Assembly (NCBI RefSeq): GCF_030704535.1
Contig: NC_081817.1
Span: 77,001-141,000, forward strand
Origin: Vitis vinifera
Lineage: Eukaryota > Streptophyta > Magnoliopsida > Vitales > Vitaceae
Reading direction: 5' to 3'
DNA length: 64,000 bases
In this document: positions 37,230 through 49,388 of the stretch, one piece after another
Layout: the number at the start of each line of letters is the position of its first letter
Position numbering within the stretch: the stretch's first letter is position 1
Notes under the pieces: model-generated
The model's database searches: none
Told to the model about the DNA's origin: nothing
Seen by the model: only the letters and a program-made list of their open reading frames with translations
Program-made: the position numbers and the translations under genes

Positions 37230-37745
37230 AAATTGACAAATGGAACAAAAATATAAGCAATGAAGCCTATGATTGGAGTATAAGATGACAGGATTAGGTA
37301 TAAATATATATATAAAAAAACAATAAGATGCTAGTCGCATACGTAACACTATGTGAAGCTCTTTAATAGGGATATAAAATGACGGGATTGAGTATATATA
37401 TATATATAAAAACAGTAAAATGCTAATCGTATATGTAACACTATGTGAAGCTCTTTGATAAGGGTATAAAATGACGGGTTGGATATATATATATATATAT
37501 AAAAACAATAAGATCTAATTGTATACGTAACACTATGTGAAGCTTTTTGATAGGGGTATAACATGATGGGATTGGGTGTAATAAAAACAATAGGATGCTG
37601 ATTGCACACATTAACTCTGTATGAAGCGTTTTGATAGGTATCAAATTAATATAAAATAATGGGATGGGGTATATATATAAAAACAACAAGAGGTTGATTG
37701 CGGAAGTTTAACACCATGAGAAGCTTTTTGATAGGGGTATCAAAT
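37230..37745. repeat. Minisatellite, about five units of 90-100 bp
   Basis: Units share TATAAAATGACGGGATTG, a variable (TA)n tract, AAAAACAATAAGATGCT, TACGTAACACTATGTGAAGC and TTTGATAGGG. Unit starts are near 37284, 37380, 37474, 37565 and 37661. The (TA)n part changes length between units, so the array should be polymorphic. Confidence 0.85.
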
Positions 37746-38880
37746 CGATATGAATACCATGGTAAGTAGTAACCGTTACCATGACTCCATGAGCCAATCT
37801 AGGATTAACCTGAAAGGATTCCAGTGTCAAAACCTCTGACACCTACAGGGGCTGAGCCATGAGCGGCTCCACGGGCGGAGTCCTGTCGAGTGCGAAGGAC
37901 GGCGTCCAACTCTTGAGTGGGGCCTTGGCACTTGGCTAAGTTGTTAAGGTTTGTCACTCCATCCGGCATCTGTTGCTGAATCCAGATGGGTCATGTGACA
38001 ACCTGACAGTTCAAAGCCAGCAATGTGATCATTCAAAATCCAGTGGTCCTAAACCCCATCCAACCTACACGCTGAAAATCACGTCTGGTGGCCCACCCCC
38101 CACCCCCCACTCTCATTTCATCCAATGCCCTCATACCACGCCCCCAACATTACCTTGAGGTCTGTTCCCAAAACTCCCTGACACCATCTAACTACTTTGA
38201 CCCGATTTGTCGGTACTGCGTTATCCCATGTGATACCTTCCCATCCTAAATTATTTCTAAAACATAGTTCATTGGCATGCCCTTGTTGAGCTACACTCTG
38301 ATTCAACCAAATCATATGTTGAGTTTGTCTTTTTGATGTAAAAAGAATAAAAATAAAAAAAACATTTTTTAGAATTTATTTGGATGTAATTAATAACACG
38401 ATTCTTAAAATAAACTTGCGGCTGTTATAAAAAGGTTTATCCTATTTTCGTTAGGATGTATATTTTGAAATGGAATAAGGAGAACCTTATACTGAAAGAG
38501 GTCCGCGGATGGGTCGTCGGTTGTGATGTCATAAATGAAATAATAATGCACACTTTGCTAATAACAGATTGGAAACCCCATCAATAATTCAAGAATTTGA
38601 GACCTTGCTCTTCGCAGATAAACAGGGAAGTGAGATGTCCACTTCATAGTTTTTATCACTTACTGCATATATAACAATTTTGCTATTTTCTTAGATCTTT
38701 AATGCTCCATTATTGCCCTCGGAAGTATAATATGATGCTGGTATGTCCATTCTCAATCCGTTGGTGACCTTGAAGGGAAAAATAGACAAGTCAGTCCATT
38801 GCGTCCAATCATCCATCCAAGCTGATAAAGAATCAGGGTGGTGCATCTTGTTTGTAGCTTATTATACACTGGCTCACTGC
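37746..38880. other. Intergenic region upstream of the P450 gene
   Basis: A relatively GC-rich stretch (37850-38160) with no recognised protein or RNA gene is followed by the distal promoter of the P450 gene. Confidence 0.4.
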
Positions 38881-38903
38881 ATGATAGTTGGGCTCCATAT
38901 TTG

Positions 38904-38910
38904 TATAAAA
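38904..38910 (+). promoter_or_regulatory. TATA box of the P450 gene
   Basis: TATAAAA lies 95 bases upstream of the start codon at 39005, placing transcription start near 38935. Confidence 0.55.
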
Positions 38911-39004
38911 CCCTGCTAGTGGCTGTGAGGTTGGCACAATCAAAGAAGGATTAAGGAAGCCTGCAGCTGGCAGAGGAAGAGCAGTGGGGACTGGTGAGGA
39001 AAGA

Positions 39005-42000
39005 ATGGAGGAGGCAGCTCTTGTTGTGAAGATGCTTTGCTCCGTGTTGGTTGTGGGGGTGTTCTGCATATTCCTTCATCTCTACAATCTTATGTGGGTA
39101 AGGCCGGAAAGGCTGAGGGGAAAGCTGAGGAGGCAAGGCATCCGAGGGCCTCCGCCTTCATTTATATACGGGAATGTCCCTGAGATGCAGAAAATTCAAT
39201 TGTTGATGGCGATGAAGCCTCCCAACCATGCTCAGATTGTGGCCCATGATTACACTTCTACCCTCTTCCCCTACTTCGAGCAATGGAGAAAAGCATACGG
39301 TACAATGCCCTTTCCCTTCATCTTTTCTTTTTCCTTCACCGTTTTCCAAAACTGTATTTTTCTCTTCTTATGTGCTGCTGCTGTCGTGTCTCCACTTTGA
39401 AGCTACAACTTGCAGATAAATTGTTTTATATTCCATCCCTCCGACCAGCTTTACCACTGTACCATTCACCTCTCCTTGAACTTGATAAGATATTTTCTGG
39501 TTTTCTGATTTTAAAAACGAACTTATAAAAGCTATTTGACATTTAAAAAAAAAATGATTTATTAGAATAACTTTTTTTTGTCACCATAATTTTAAGAGTT
39601 TAATTCATGCATTTTCTGTAACACATTTTCGTAGAGTATTTTTATTTTTATTTATTTTTTAATATTATTGTTTTGATAGCAACATTATTTGAGTCTTGTT
39701 TGATAAAAGAACATACAATAGCTTTTTAACTTAAAAACATCTTTTACAAAATTCTAATTTATTGACTTTTTTTCTTCTTCTTCTAAATAAAATTAAAAAA
39801 TTATTAGAAACAAGAAAAATAAGTAATATATATATATGACATTTTTTTTTATAATGAATAACCAATTTTTTATATTTTAAAAATTATTAAATCTGTTTTA
39901 AAAAAAATAATTCTTAAAGTTTATTTTACATTATATATATTATTTTATTTTTATTTTTTTTTAAAGTGAGAGTGCTATAATTACAAAAGGAATAAGGGAA
40001 ACAAACTGAAGGTTGAAATCATGGAATTAGTTGGATGGGCAGCCAAGTTTGGGGGTACAACTTCTATGATGTGTGGTTGAAAGTCTAGTGAACGAGGGCA
40101 AGGCGGTGAAGCCGAGTCAGATAGGCCCTACTGGGCTTCCGAACGAGTGGAGTCTCTCAACCAAAATCTTCTCACGCTTCCCATTACATTCAGTTAGGTC
40201 TACGGAATCAGTAGATATCGATTATATCTCTATCCTATTATTTAGAATTATAATTTGCCCTTAAAACAACTCTTAATTTGAGTTAGGTTTATTAAATTTG
40301 TAATTTGCACCATAATTCTTAGCTGAGAGCCTGAGACCGAAGGAATGAAAGAAAAAGGAAAAGAAAAAATAGATGAATAAATAAAGGAGGGCCTTAGGTG
40401 AGAAGACTGAGAAGTGAGATGAGAACGTGTCAGGAAGTGAGTCACCTTGAAGTGATTGATTTGGGACTCCCACTACTCATAGCTTGCAGTGACCCATTAT
40501 ATGTCTACAATGTCCTCTTCTTATCCATCACTTTTCAGAACGCTAGCTGGATCTGCATTTGAATTGAAAGGACAAGTTTCAGCAGTTTGGCAGTGCAAAT
40601 AAAAAAAAAAAGGAAGATTAAACTGAAACCTGTCTTCGAAAAAATCTGTTATTTAATAATTTGTTTTTGAAAAAGCAGTACTTGTAAGTTATAATTCAGA
40701 GAGGCTGGAAATGTATACGATGGGTGTAGGTCCTGTATACACGTATTCAACTGGGAATAGGCAACATTTGTACGTGAACCATCCGGAAATGGTGAAGGAA
40801 ATGAATCAGAGTACGAGCTTGGAGTTGGGAAAGCCTTCTTATGTGACCAAGACTCTTGCACCAATGCTTGGTAATGGCATTCTCAGGTCCAATGGCAATA
40901 CTTGGGCTCACCAGAGGAGGATCGTTGCACCCGAGTTCTTCATGGACAAGGTCAAGGTAACCTTACTTACCAATACTTGATTTACTTCTTACTTCTATCC
41001 TGTATGGAGAGATGAAGATGGAATGGGCAGAATGAAGGTCCGCCGGGTCCTCCACCCAAAGATGTAGCCAAATTGGCTAGGTTGGATGGCTGGTTACAAT
41101 GATTGCTGCCCAGACCGACCATGTGAATATTTGTGTACCCCCACTAACATTGAACTGGTTGGCAGGGGATGGTGGGACTCATGCTGGAGTCAGCACAGCC
41201 ACTGCTGACGAAATGGGAGGACTGCATTCAAGCACATGGTGGAGTCTCAGCGGATGTGATGGTGAATGAGGATTTGAGAAGCGCCTCAGCAGATGTCATC
41301 TCAAGGGTTTGCTTCGGAAGCAGTTATGGTAAAGGCAAACAGATTTTCTCCAAGCTCAGGTCTCTTCAACAACTCATTACCAACCAGGCTTTCCTTTTCG
41401 GTGTTCCCAGTTTCAGGTATGCCCATCGTTTGATCATATTGATTTCTTACATGGAGAACCACCTTTTCAATGGACGTTCACATTTTAGATACTACCATGG
41501 CAGATTTCTCTGGGCCAACAAGCAAAAGGAGCTAAAAAACTTGGAGAGAGAGGTAGAATCATTGATATGGAAAGCAGTAAAAGAGCGAGAACAAGAATGC
41601 TTAGAGACATCGACCCTATCATCTGACAAAGATCTGATGCAACTGCTACTGGAGAGTGCCATCAATGATCCAAATTTGGGCCAGGCCTCGTCCAAGCGTT
41701 TTATAGTTGATAATTGCAAAAGCATATACTTTGCAGGGCATGAGTCTACTGCTGTTGCTGCCTCCTGGTGCTTGATGCTATTGGCTTTACATCCAGATTG
41801 GCAAGCTCGAATTCGGGCAGAGATAGCCGAGGTTTGCGGGGATAACATGCCAGATGCAGATTCAATCACCAAGATGAAATGGGTAGTGTTTTGCTGTCTC
41901 CATTTTAATATAAGTACATATAGTAATGAGTAATGAGCAAGCAAAGGTGAGATGAAGTATAACTTCCCATGGTGAATACTGATGCAGATGACTATGGTGA

Positions 42001-42413
42001 TTCAAGAAACCCTGCGGCTGTATCCACCGGCAGCATTCGTGTCAAGGGAAGCGCTGGAGGAAATCCAAGTGGGTAATTTCATTGTCCCAAAGGGTGTATG
42101 CATATGGACCTTGATTCCAACTCTGCACCGGGATACGGATATCTGGGGGCCAGATGCCAACCAGTTCAAACCAGAGAGGTTTGAAAATGGGGTCTCTAAA
42201 GCTTGCAAATTTCCCCAAGCCTACATTCCATTTGGATTGGGTCCTCGCCTATGCCTTGGTCGCAACTTTGCCATGGTCCAATTGAAGATTATCCTCTCCC
42301 TCATCATCTCCAAATTTACATTCACATTGTCGCCTACATATCGCCATTTTCCTGTCTACAGAATGATTGTAGAACCTGGTGATGGTGTACATATCCGTAT
42401 TCGAAAGATCTGA
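39005..42413 (+). CDS. CYP714: Cytochrome P450, CYP714 family
   Basis: Five exons join in frame: 39005-39299, 40730-40956, 41166-41416, 41489-41882 and 41988-42413, giving 530 residues. An N-terminal membrane anchor (about residues 6-30) precedes a basic stretch and the proline-rich hinge RGPPPS. Signature motifs are all present: oxygen-binding AGHEST at 340-345, ExxR (ETLR) at 396-399, PERF at 451-454 and heme loop [10 protein letters not shown] with Cys478 as axial ligand. [16 protein letters not shown] and [21 protein letters not shown] are typical of the CYP714 family in the CYP72 clan. Known CYP714 enzymes sit on the ER and modify gibberellins or related diterpenoids, and some oxidise triterpenoids; the substrate here is unknown. 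The chosen ATG is the first in frame; the TATA box lies 95 bases upstream. All key residues are intact, so the enzyme is probably active. Intron 1 is 1.4 kb of AT-rich sequence. Confidence 0.9.
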
Positions 42414-42524
42414 CCATGCAATGCCCCAACTCATCTGAACACCCCTTTGGTTCTTGTTTATGTATAAAGCTCATATATAAACTTAGTATTGCAAAGAGTG
42501 TCAATGGAATGTTTCCATTTGCAC

Positions 42525-42530
42525 AATAAA
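42525..42530 (+). terminator. Poly(A) signal of the P450 gene
   Basis: AATAAA occurs 112 bases after the stop codon. Confidence 0.5.
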
Positions 42531-43529
42531 TGGCTTCTGCTACCGTAACAAGTGGTACCAAAACTAGATTATGGGTTCAAGTCCGGAGAGTCGTATGTGG
42601 GGAGTGGTGTTGTTAGGCGTGCAACAATGGTCCTCACAAAAGAAAATAATGGTTGAAAAATGGTTTTGGATGGATGCGTAAAGCCGAAGAACCAACGGGT
42701 AGGATGTGATAGTATTGGGGGATTGTCATGCATACAACAATGCTGTTCACAGAGAAAATGAGTGTTAAAAAATGAGATGTGTAAGGTTGGAGTTGGTTAG
42801 ATCCCGTTACAAGTCTTGGAATGAGTTAAGACCTTGAGACGAGTCATGAGTGTGCAATGGAACAAATAACAATCAAGCCCAAACTTTGGATTATTAAGCC
42901 TTTATCACAAGAGTGTAAGAGGATGACTGATGACATCAAACCACTCAAGAAGTAACATGAAGCCTTATATTCAAGTGGGATTGCATTGGAAAGTCTGGGT
43001 GCTAGGGCCTTACAACAGGATTCCTGATTACTTCTCATGCCAATCACATTGTCAACCTCCCTTTACAGCTTTCTAAATTATTCCCACAAGAAGAAACTTA
43101 ATGCAGTTCTTATGCATTCATCCGTGACAATTGGTCCATCAGAGGTAAATAATAATTTTGTTGTGTGATTAATGGGTTATAAAATATAAACCAAAATGGA
43201 GTATAAATTACGTTATTTGGAAACTTTATATGACTTCCAAATCTTTCACTCTTGAATTGGAAAGAAAATTGAACAAAAAACTGTTTTAAAGCACAGTTTT
43301 TAGTTTTTACATAAAAAAAAAAAAAAAAAACCCTTACATTCCTTACTCCACAATGTTCAAAATTTAAATTATAAGAATGTCATCTATTTATTAGAAAATG
43401 AGTTTTTTTTACAACATTTTTAAAAGCAATTAATGAAAACAGTTTTTGCTTCAATTTTTTTTTTTTATGGATAAAATTATACATAAGAATTTAAATATAA
43501 AAATTTTAGATTTAATTTTTTTTATTAAG

Positions 43530-43560
<31 letters not shown>

Positions 43561-43753
43561 GTCAAAATTTATTCTGAAATCTAAATTTAAAAGAAAAAAG
43601 AAAAAAAAAACTATTTTCTAATGCCAAATATTGTAATTGCTATTATGTTGAATATTAATTTCACTCGAAAAAGGAAAAATCGTAAAAGCGTAGGGGTGCA
43701 GTTTGGTTGGAAAAGGATTTGTTATCCTTGTTATCCTTGGGAAGGAAAGTGGG
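42531..43753. other. P450-GNAT intergenic region with a possible TRIM remnant
   Basis: At 42548-42640 the sequence AAGTGGTACCAAAACT, then TTCAAGTCCGGAGAGTCGTA recalls the primer-binding site and leader of a TRIM or LTR element (canonical TGGTATCAGAGC). No flanking LTR could be delimited. The rest is AT-rich and ends in a (TA)n tract and the promoter of the next gene. Confidence 0.35.
43534..43560. repeat. (TA)n microsatellite
   Basis: An uninterrupted AT-dinucleotide run about 195 bases upstream of the GNAT start codon. Confidence 0.95.
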
Positions 43754-46700
43754 ATGGCGGTTGCTCCGGCCACAGTCCAGCGCTTTGCGGACAAATTAAA
43801 ATGGGGGGCAAGCAGAAAAAGAAGCAACGGCCCAATAGCAGCAGCAGCTGGCGGAGCGCGTAAGCCTCCGCTGCCTCCTATATTCATATCCACAAACCCA
43901 TCTCACATAAATCTACACGAACTCAGAGACCTCTACAGCTCCTCCAATATCTCATGCCATCGTTTCCCCAATGTGGATGCCGACGGCCGTGTTGAGCCCG
44001 TCGACATCCACAAGCTCAGGATTGCTCTCCGCCACAGTTCCGTTGTCGTCTCCGTCTTCTGCAGACCTTACGATAACGATGATTGTACCGCCAAATCATC
44101 CCCCATGATGGGGCTGGGAGATATACTTCAGCGGGCGATCCCGGTGACGCCATCCAATGGCCAGTTGGTGGGCTTTGGCCGAGCCGTTTCTGATCAGGGA
44201 TTGACGGCCTCAATCTACGACATTATGGTAGGTACTAGATGTTCCCCGCCCCTTTCATTTCAATCCCAAATCTCAAATTGGGCATCTCAAAATTTGGGAT
44301 TTTATCTTCTATCTTTGAATTTCAGTGCTGCTACCCACTTAAGTTGAGAATTCCTTAGAAAGATGGATGTCGACGCTCCTTTGGAAATGAATTATTCACA
44401 TGAATCATTGACTTTAGCTTCTTGTTTCCCATATTTATAATACCTATCTTAGTATTATTGGCTGTTTGTGCTCTACTTTTCAGGTTATGCCTTCACTGCG
44501 GAGAATGGGAATTGGCAGAATGATAGTTAAGAGGATTGTAAGGTTTGTGGTTTATTCCCAAAAATTGTGTTATAACCCTAGAGGCACCTTAAAATGCAGC
44601 AGACTACATTATTTGATGTTTTCTGGGTCTTAATTGATAATGTTATAGATAGACCTAAAGAAACATGGTAGTGTTATAGATGGTCTTATTGTTAGTTTTC
44701 TGAGTGCTAACTATTGGTGTGATCAATGCTCCTATCATCAGTTTCATGCAGCCATTAAAATCATATATTGGATTGATAGAGGTTTTCCTTTCTGGTTTTA
44801 TGAGCTGCTCAGATATTTTCATTGCCCTGATCCTAATCATTCAACACTTCTGAATTTTCTGTTGCTGCTGCCAGAATACTCACAAGTAGAGACATTTTTG
44901 ATATAGCGGCCCTCTGTGCAGAGAATGAGAGGTAAATACACTAATCCTGCTAGGAACTGGTGGTTAACCACAATACTTCCATGAAAATTTTCTTATTTCC
45001 CCGTAATATCCATGTACCGTTTTAAAACTCATCCAAACCCCAACTTCCGAAGCTCCCACCAAGCTGATTTATAATGCATGCCTGTAGAAATAATCACATT
45101 AACACACACATGCACTCCAACTAAAGCTCTCTAAGCATGGGCCTCGTTAATGGTCATTTCTTCCCCTGAAACGCTCAATAGCCTCCTCTAAGCCCTTACC
45201 TCCCCAGCCCCAACCCAAGAGATAAAAAGGTAAAGGAGGGATAAAAATGGACCATTTTATGGTTATGGAATTTATGTCTGAGGAATGTTAAATACCCCAC
45301 TTTTTTAAAAAATAAAAATAAATAAAAGAGCATTGTTAAGCCCATGCACCTGTCTCTCTATACATCCACCAATTTTCCTTTTTTTTTTTTTAAAAAAAAA
45401 AAATTATATGTGAAAGGACGAATTGCTCTCTTCTTCAACCTGAAAACATTCACCCATCCTGAACTCTAATTTCATTCTTCTCCTCTTTTCCTCCCTTTTC
45501 CTTCCTTTTTTTCCCCTTCTCTTCCCTTGCATCTTCATCCTTAAAACTTGGTTTTTTTTTTTCTAACACTAAGATAAAATAAAAGGAAAAAAGAAGAAAA
45601 AGATGAAGGAAAGGAGAAGGAAATGAAGGAAGAGAAGAAGAGAAAATGGAAAAGAAAGGGGTTAGGGTTTTGTAGGGGTGGGAGGTTGAAGAGGAGGGTA
45701 TTTGGGGTATTTTATATGTATATTTCATTTTGAAAAAACGAAAATTTGATGAATGTAGAGAGAGTTTTGGTGGATGCAATTAAAATTTCTCACAAATAAA
45801 TGAAAATTTAAGTGTGAAAGGATAAAAATGCTCTATTCTTCTTCATCCCATCCCAACCAAAACTTAATGGTACCTCCATTTTCCTCTTTAATTTTCTTTC
45901 CTTTTCTTCCTCCCATACCTTTTTTTTTTCTCTTCCCCTTCATCTTCTTCCTCAAAATTTCTTTTTTATTTTTTCAATAGAAGCAAAAAGAGAGAGAGAG
46001 AACACAACAGCAGCCCACAGCACCTAGTTTTTTTTATAGCTTTAGTTATAAAAATAACATAGAAATTTTGAGTAAGAAGATGAAAGGGAAGAGAAGGAAA
46101 TAAAGGAAGAAGGAAAATGAAAGAAAGAAGAGAAAAAAGAGAGTGAAAAAGGGGAGGTGGGGTTAGGATTTTATAACTAAAAAATAAAATATAATGTTTA
46201 AGAAGAGGGCAATTTTGCCCTCTTATACTTAAGTTTTATTTGAAAAAGATAATTTTTTATTTTTTGATAAGTAAAGAATAGTATTTGTATTAAAAAGGGG
46301 CACTAAAATAGCAGCCCATGAAATACGAGAAAGATACACTCACCCCCTTACAGCTGAAATAAAAACTATCCAAAATGATATACAAGAGACAACTCCTCTC
46401 TCAAAAGGAGCCCATCCAATCAATGAAATCTATTAACGTCGAAGTGAGGGGAGAGATTTTAAGTGGGGGTATTTAACTTTTCTGTTTTTGTCCCCACAAT
46501 TTGCACTCAACTAAAGAATTTTGGGCACCTGATTTAGTCAATAGATTTCTACAGATTCCTTGGTGTAAGCTGAGAGTGAAAGTTTTAGGCTCCTGGAGAA
46601 CTTACCTTTGACTTATGGAATGGTTGGCATCCCTTGGTCAGGCTGTTATTTGACAATTGTGCTGGCAAGGATAGTAGATGTTTTCAATATGCCATTGGAT

Positions 46701-47038
46701 TCCTCTCATGTCATGGTAACATGGTTGATAAGCAGAGGGACTGAAAATTTTCATTATGACCTTACTAGATACAGCTGATCCTAAGGCTTTGTTAAGTTGT
46801 ATGCCGTTACCAAATATTTCTATTAAGCAACAAAAAACTTAATTGCTAATTGTGATTCCCTGAAATTTCTATCAGGCTGTTCTTCCAAGCATGTGGGTTT
46901 GGAGATGACATCCTGGGCTCCACCACAATGATGTATACAAGGATGGTTTCAAGCTACCCGGCAAGTGATCAGATGGTCAAATGTGCTGGCCGTAGGGTGT
47001 TGCTAGCTCCGTCATTGAGGCAGCCCTTTGCAAGTTAA
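43754..47038 (+). CDS. GCN5-related N-acetyltransferase (GNAT) family protein
   Basis: Four exons join in frame: 43754-44227, 44484-44542, 44875-44931 and 46876-47038, giving 250 residues. The N-terminal about 40 residues are basic and Ala/Ser-rich and could be a plastid or mitochondrial targeting peptide. The GNAT fold follows: LRDLYSSSNISCHRFPN, VGFGRAVSDQGLTASIYDIM, then the acetyl-CoA pyrophosphate loop RRMGIGRMIVKRI (residues 164-176; R/QxxGxG/A motif) and LCAENERLFFQACGFG (as spliced). It resembles plant plastid GNATs of the At4g19985/At1g26220 type (from memory), which acetylate protein N-termini or lysines; the substrate is inferred. The start is the first in-frame ATG of the open frame. 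The tiny second and third exons agree in phase, and intron 3 (1.9 kb) is swollen by two MITEs and a LINE end. Confidence 0.8.
45400..45735. mobile_element. Palindromic polypyrimidine/polypurine MITE-like element, copy 1
   Basis: A left arm GAATTGCTCTCTTCTTCAACC followed by C/T-rich DNA is mirrored by a G/A-rich right half ending GGTTGAAGAGGAGGGTATT. The halves can fold back imperfectly. It is related in plan and sequence to the copy starting near 45804. Confidence 0.5.
45804..46237. mobile_element. Palindromic polypyrimidine/polypurine MITE-like element, copy 2
   Basis: The left end AAATTTAAGTGTGAAAGGAT pairs with the reverse complement of the right end (AAACTTAAGTATAAGAGGGC); the arms continue with ATGCTCTATTCTTC against TTGCCCTCTTC. 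The left half is C/T-rich, the right half G/A-rich. It has no coding capacity and lies in GNAT intron 3. Confidence 0.55.
46247..46440 (-). mobile_element. 5'-truncated LINE 3' end
   Basis: On the minus strand CATGGGCTGCTATTTTAGTG is followed by CCCCTTTTTAATACAAATAC, TACTTATCAAAAAATAAAAA and an A-rich tail, the usual 3' terminus of plant LINEs. It lies in GNAT intron 3 opposite to the gene. The 5' boundary is approximate, and no target-site duplication was found. Confidence 0.55.
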
Positions 47039-47657
47039 ATACCAAAATTGTCAGTTGTAGCTGCACCATATCTTGTTCAGTTGAAGCATTTTTATGCAAA
47101 CATGGGATGCTTATCAGCTAAGAATGGGGTTTGGATTTTGATGTCCTGTGTAACAGAAAAAACCAGTACTAAAATCAAACAATGTTGTAGAAAGGAAGAA
47201 GGAAGCAATAGTTGAACAGGGAAAGATGAATGGGAAGAGAAGGAATAAAGAAGGAAGCAGAAAACTAGATTGTACCAGAATTGGAATCTGTGAATATTTT
47301 AGATGTTGTTGTACTGTAAACATTTGTATTAGTTGTTGAAGCCTAGAATTTGCATGCATTTCTACCCAAGTTACCAACATGTTACATTGTGTGCTATCTA
47401 ATCGATAGATTCCTGTCCACCTGTGAGGCACTACAAACCAATGGCAGGGGAAAAAGTCAGCAAAAGCTTACCTCTTAACAGCGCTAAAGTCATCGAGGAT
47501 TTCCTTGCTATTAAAGTAAAGTAGCCTTATAATTGATTGAAAACAGATTCACTTTTCTTCTTCCCATCTATATCCGCTTTGTTAAAAGAAGAACCTTTCA
47601 CAGGACAAATTCTCCCATCGCTTCCTGGGTCTTTTTCACCAGAGGAACTCGCCTACA
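47039..47657. other. GNAT 3' flank and C2-gene promoter
   Basis: The stretch holds the 3' UTR of the GNAT gene and the promoter of the C2-domain gene. No other gene is seen; the minus-strand open stretch at 47114-47431 lacks family resemblance. Confidence 0.5.
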
Positions 47658-48777
47658 ATGGGGAAAATCTGGATTGAAGTTTGCCTGATTTCAGCACGGG
47701 GTCTCCAGCGTTCATCGCTGTGGAAGCTCCAGTGGTTTGCAGTAGGGTGGGTTGATCCTAACAACAAATATTGCACCAAGATTGATGCTTCTGGGAATGC
47801 AAACCCAGTTTGGAAAACCAAGTTCTCAACCTTGGTTGATGACTCTGAATCGAAGTTCCAAGATCTGGCACTATATGTTGAAGTTTACAGTAGAGAGCCC
47901 ATTTTCCTCAGAGAAAAGCTTCAAGGGACAGCAACTGTTAACTTAAAAGAATTTCTGGCCAAGCATATTAAGAATTCTGAGGCTTCAAAGCCAGGGACTC
48001 AAGATGTAGGCAGCTTTCAGTTGCGGAAAAGGAAATCCAGCAAACCTCATGGATTTGTTGATATTTCAATTAGGATTTCAGAGGAGAGGGAAGAGCCAGA
48101 TTCTTACTCAGGTATTCATACTCATGACGCATGCTGAACTCTTCTCGGTTTTCCTTATTGTTCTCTTGATAAGTAAAATAGTCTATTTGATCCTTCACAC
48201 AGTACTAGGTTTAAACCACGCCTAAACTCCCTGCTGGTATCCTAAATTTTGTTTTGTAGGTAAAGAGGAAGGGTTTGAGCTTATGGATCACAGCAGTGGC
48301 ATCACCTTGGCTCCTGCAGATGCTTCAACCCAGGCTTACCCTCCACAAAGGCCTCTGGCGCCCCTTGGCCAGCCACAAAATCCTCCACAGACAAATTTCC
48401 CATATTCCCATCCCATGCCATTCCCTACAAACAATTCCAATCCAGCTCTGGGTGGACCAAGCTACCCATCTGCAGGTGGAACAAGCTATCCTCCCCCACG
48501 AAGTCCTCCACCTCCACCTCCACCCCCACCTTCTAATGTTGGCTACATCCCCACTTTTCTCCCCAGAACGGATCATCTGCCAGGGACTTACGTAAACATG
48601 CCACCATCAGGATCCGGCGCTGGAAGCAGTCGTGGACCTGGTTTTGGAATGGGGGTGGGTGCTGGAGCATTAGCTGCTGGTGCTGTGATCTTTGGGGATG
48701 ATTTCATGTCAGGATTTGATTTTCCTACAGGCTTGCAGGATGCTAGTCTTACCATATCCACTGATCCTCTGTTCTGA
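47658..48777 (+). CDS. C2-domain protein with proline-rich C-terminal region
   Basis: Two exons, 47658-48111 and 48260-48777, give 323 residues. Residues 1 to about 125 form a C2 domain (IWIEVCLISARGLQRSSLW at the first strand, VDPNNKYCTKIDASGNANPV, NPVWKTKFSTLVDDS). C2 domains bind membrane phospholipids, often with Ca2+, and some acidic positions expected for Ca2+ binding appear replaced, so binding may be Ca2+-independent. The second half is proline-rich with a run of nine prolines near residue 240, ending in a Gly/Ala-rich hydrophobic patch (GMGVGAGALAAGAVIFGDDF). This is the arrangement of plant SRC2-like and related CaLB-domain proteins that sit on cell membranes. There is a single ATG start after a 5' leader of unknown length. 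Function beyond membrane binding is not inferable. Confidence 0.85.
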
Positions 48778-49388
48778 GAGGACTTGATACTTTTTTACAT
48801 GTGTTGTAATGCAATAAGGATCATATTAGATTTCGCTCTCAAGTTGAAAGCCAAATTGTGGGTCATGGAAGCACGGGTTTTGTAAGGTCTATATGCGGAT
48901 GCTATCCCAGATATGCTGCAAAAGCAGAAAATTAGAAGCAAAGACAATTGAATTATTACTATAAGGTATTTTTAATATCTTTCACAATTGGTTAATTGTA
49001 ATAGTCAGTTACAAACATTTTCAGATTGACAAAAAGAAGCTAATCTTCCTTCACAAACCTCGTCACCTACTGGAAAGAGATCCTACATTCTGTAAGCCTT
49101 TTCATCATCGAAGCTACAAACATTCTCTCTGCAAAGGTGTGTTTACGTATGTGTCAGATTTGATCCTTCCTCATCTCACCCACCAATCTGCTTTAAATAG
49201 AAGTAGAAGGGGGATATAAATCGTGGTGCAGATTTCAAGTTGCTGCTATGCTGCTTCTCTGAACGACCAAAACATTTTGCAAGAATATTCTCAGTGAGGA
49301 TACCTATAATAATAATCATAAAAAAAAAAAAAAAAAAACCTCAACTGAGACCTCTTTTACCTGTTCTTTGTTGGTTTCAATATACACT
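48778..49388. other. Convergent 3' flanks
   Basis: Contains the 3' ends of the C2-domain gene and the alpha/beta hydrolase gene, with an A run at about 49321-49338. No separate gene is seen. Confidence 0.5.

Noticed and set aside
37209-37689. Overlapping minus-strand open frames rich in Ile/Tyr
   Set aside because: They are generated by the minisatellite and its TA tracts.
45450-45779. 109-codon minus-strand frame rich in Ser, Lys and Glu
   Set aside because: Low-complexity translation of the purine/pyrimidine foldback element.
48325-48576. 83-codon minus-strand frame
   Set aside because: Antisense of the proline-rich exon of the C2-domain gene.
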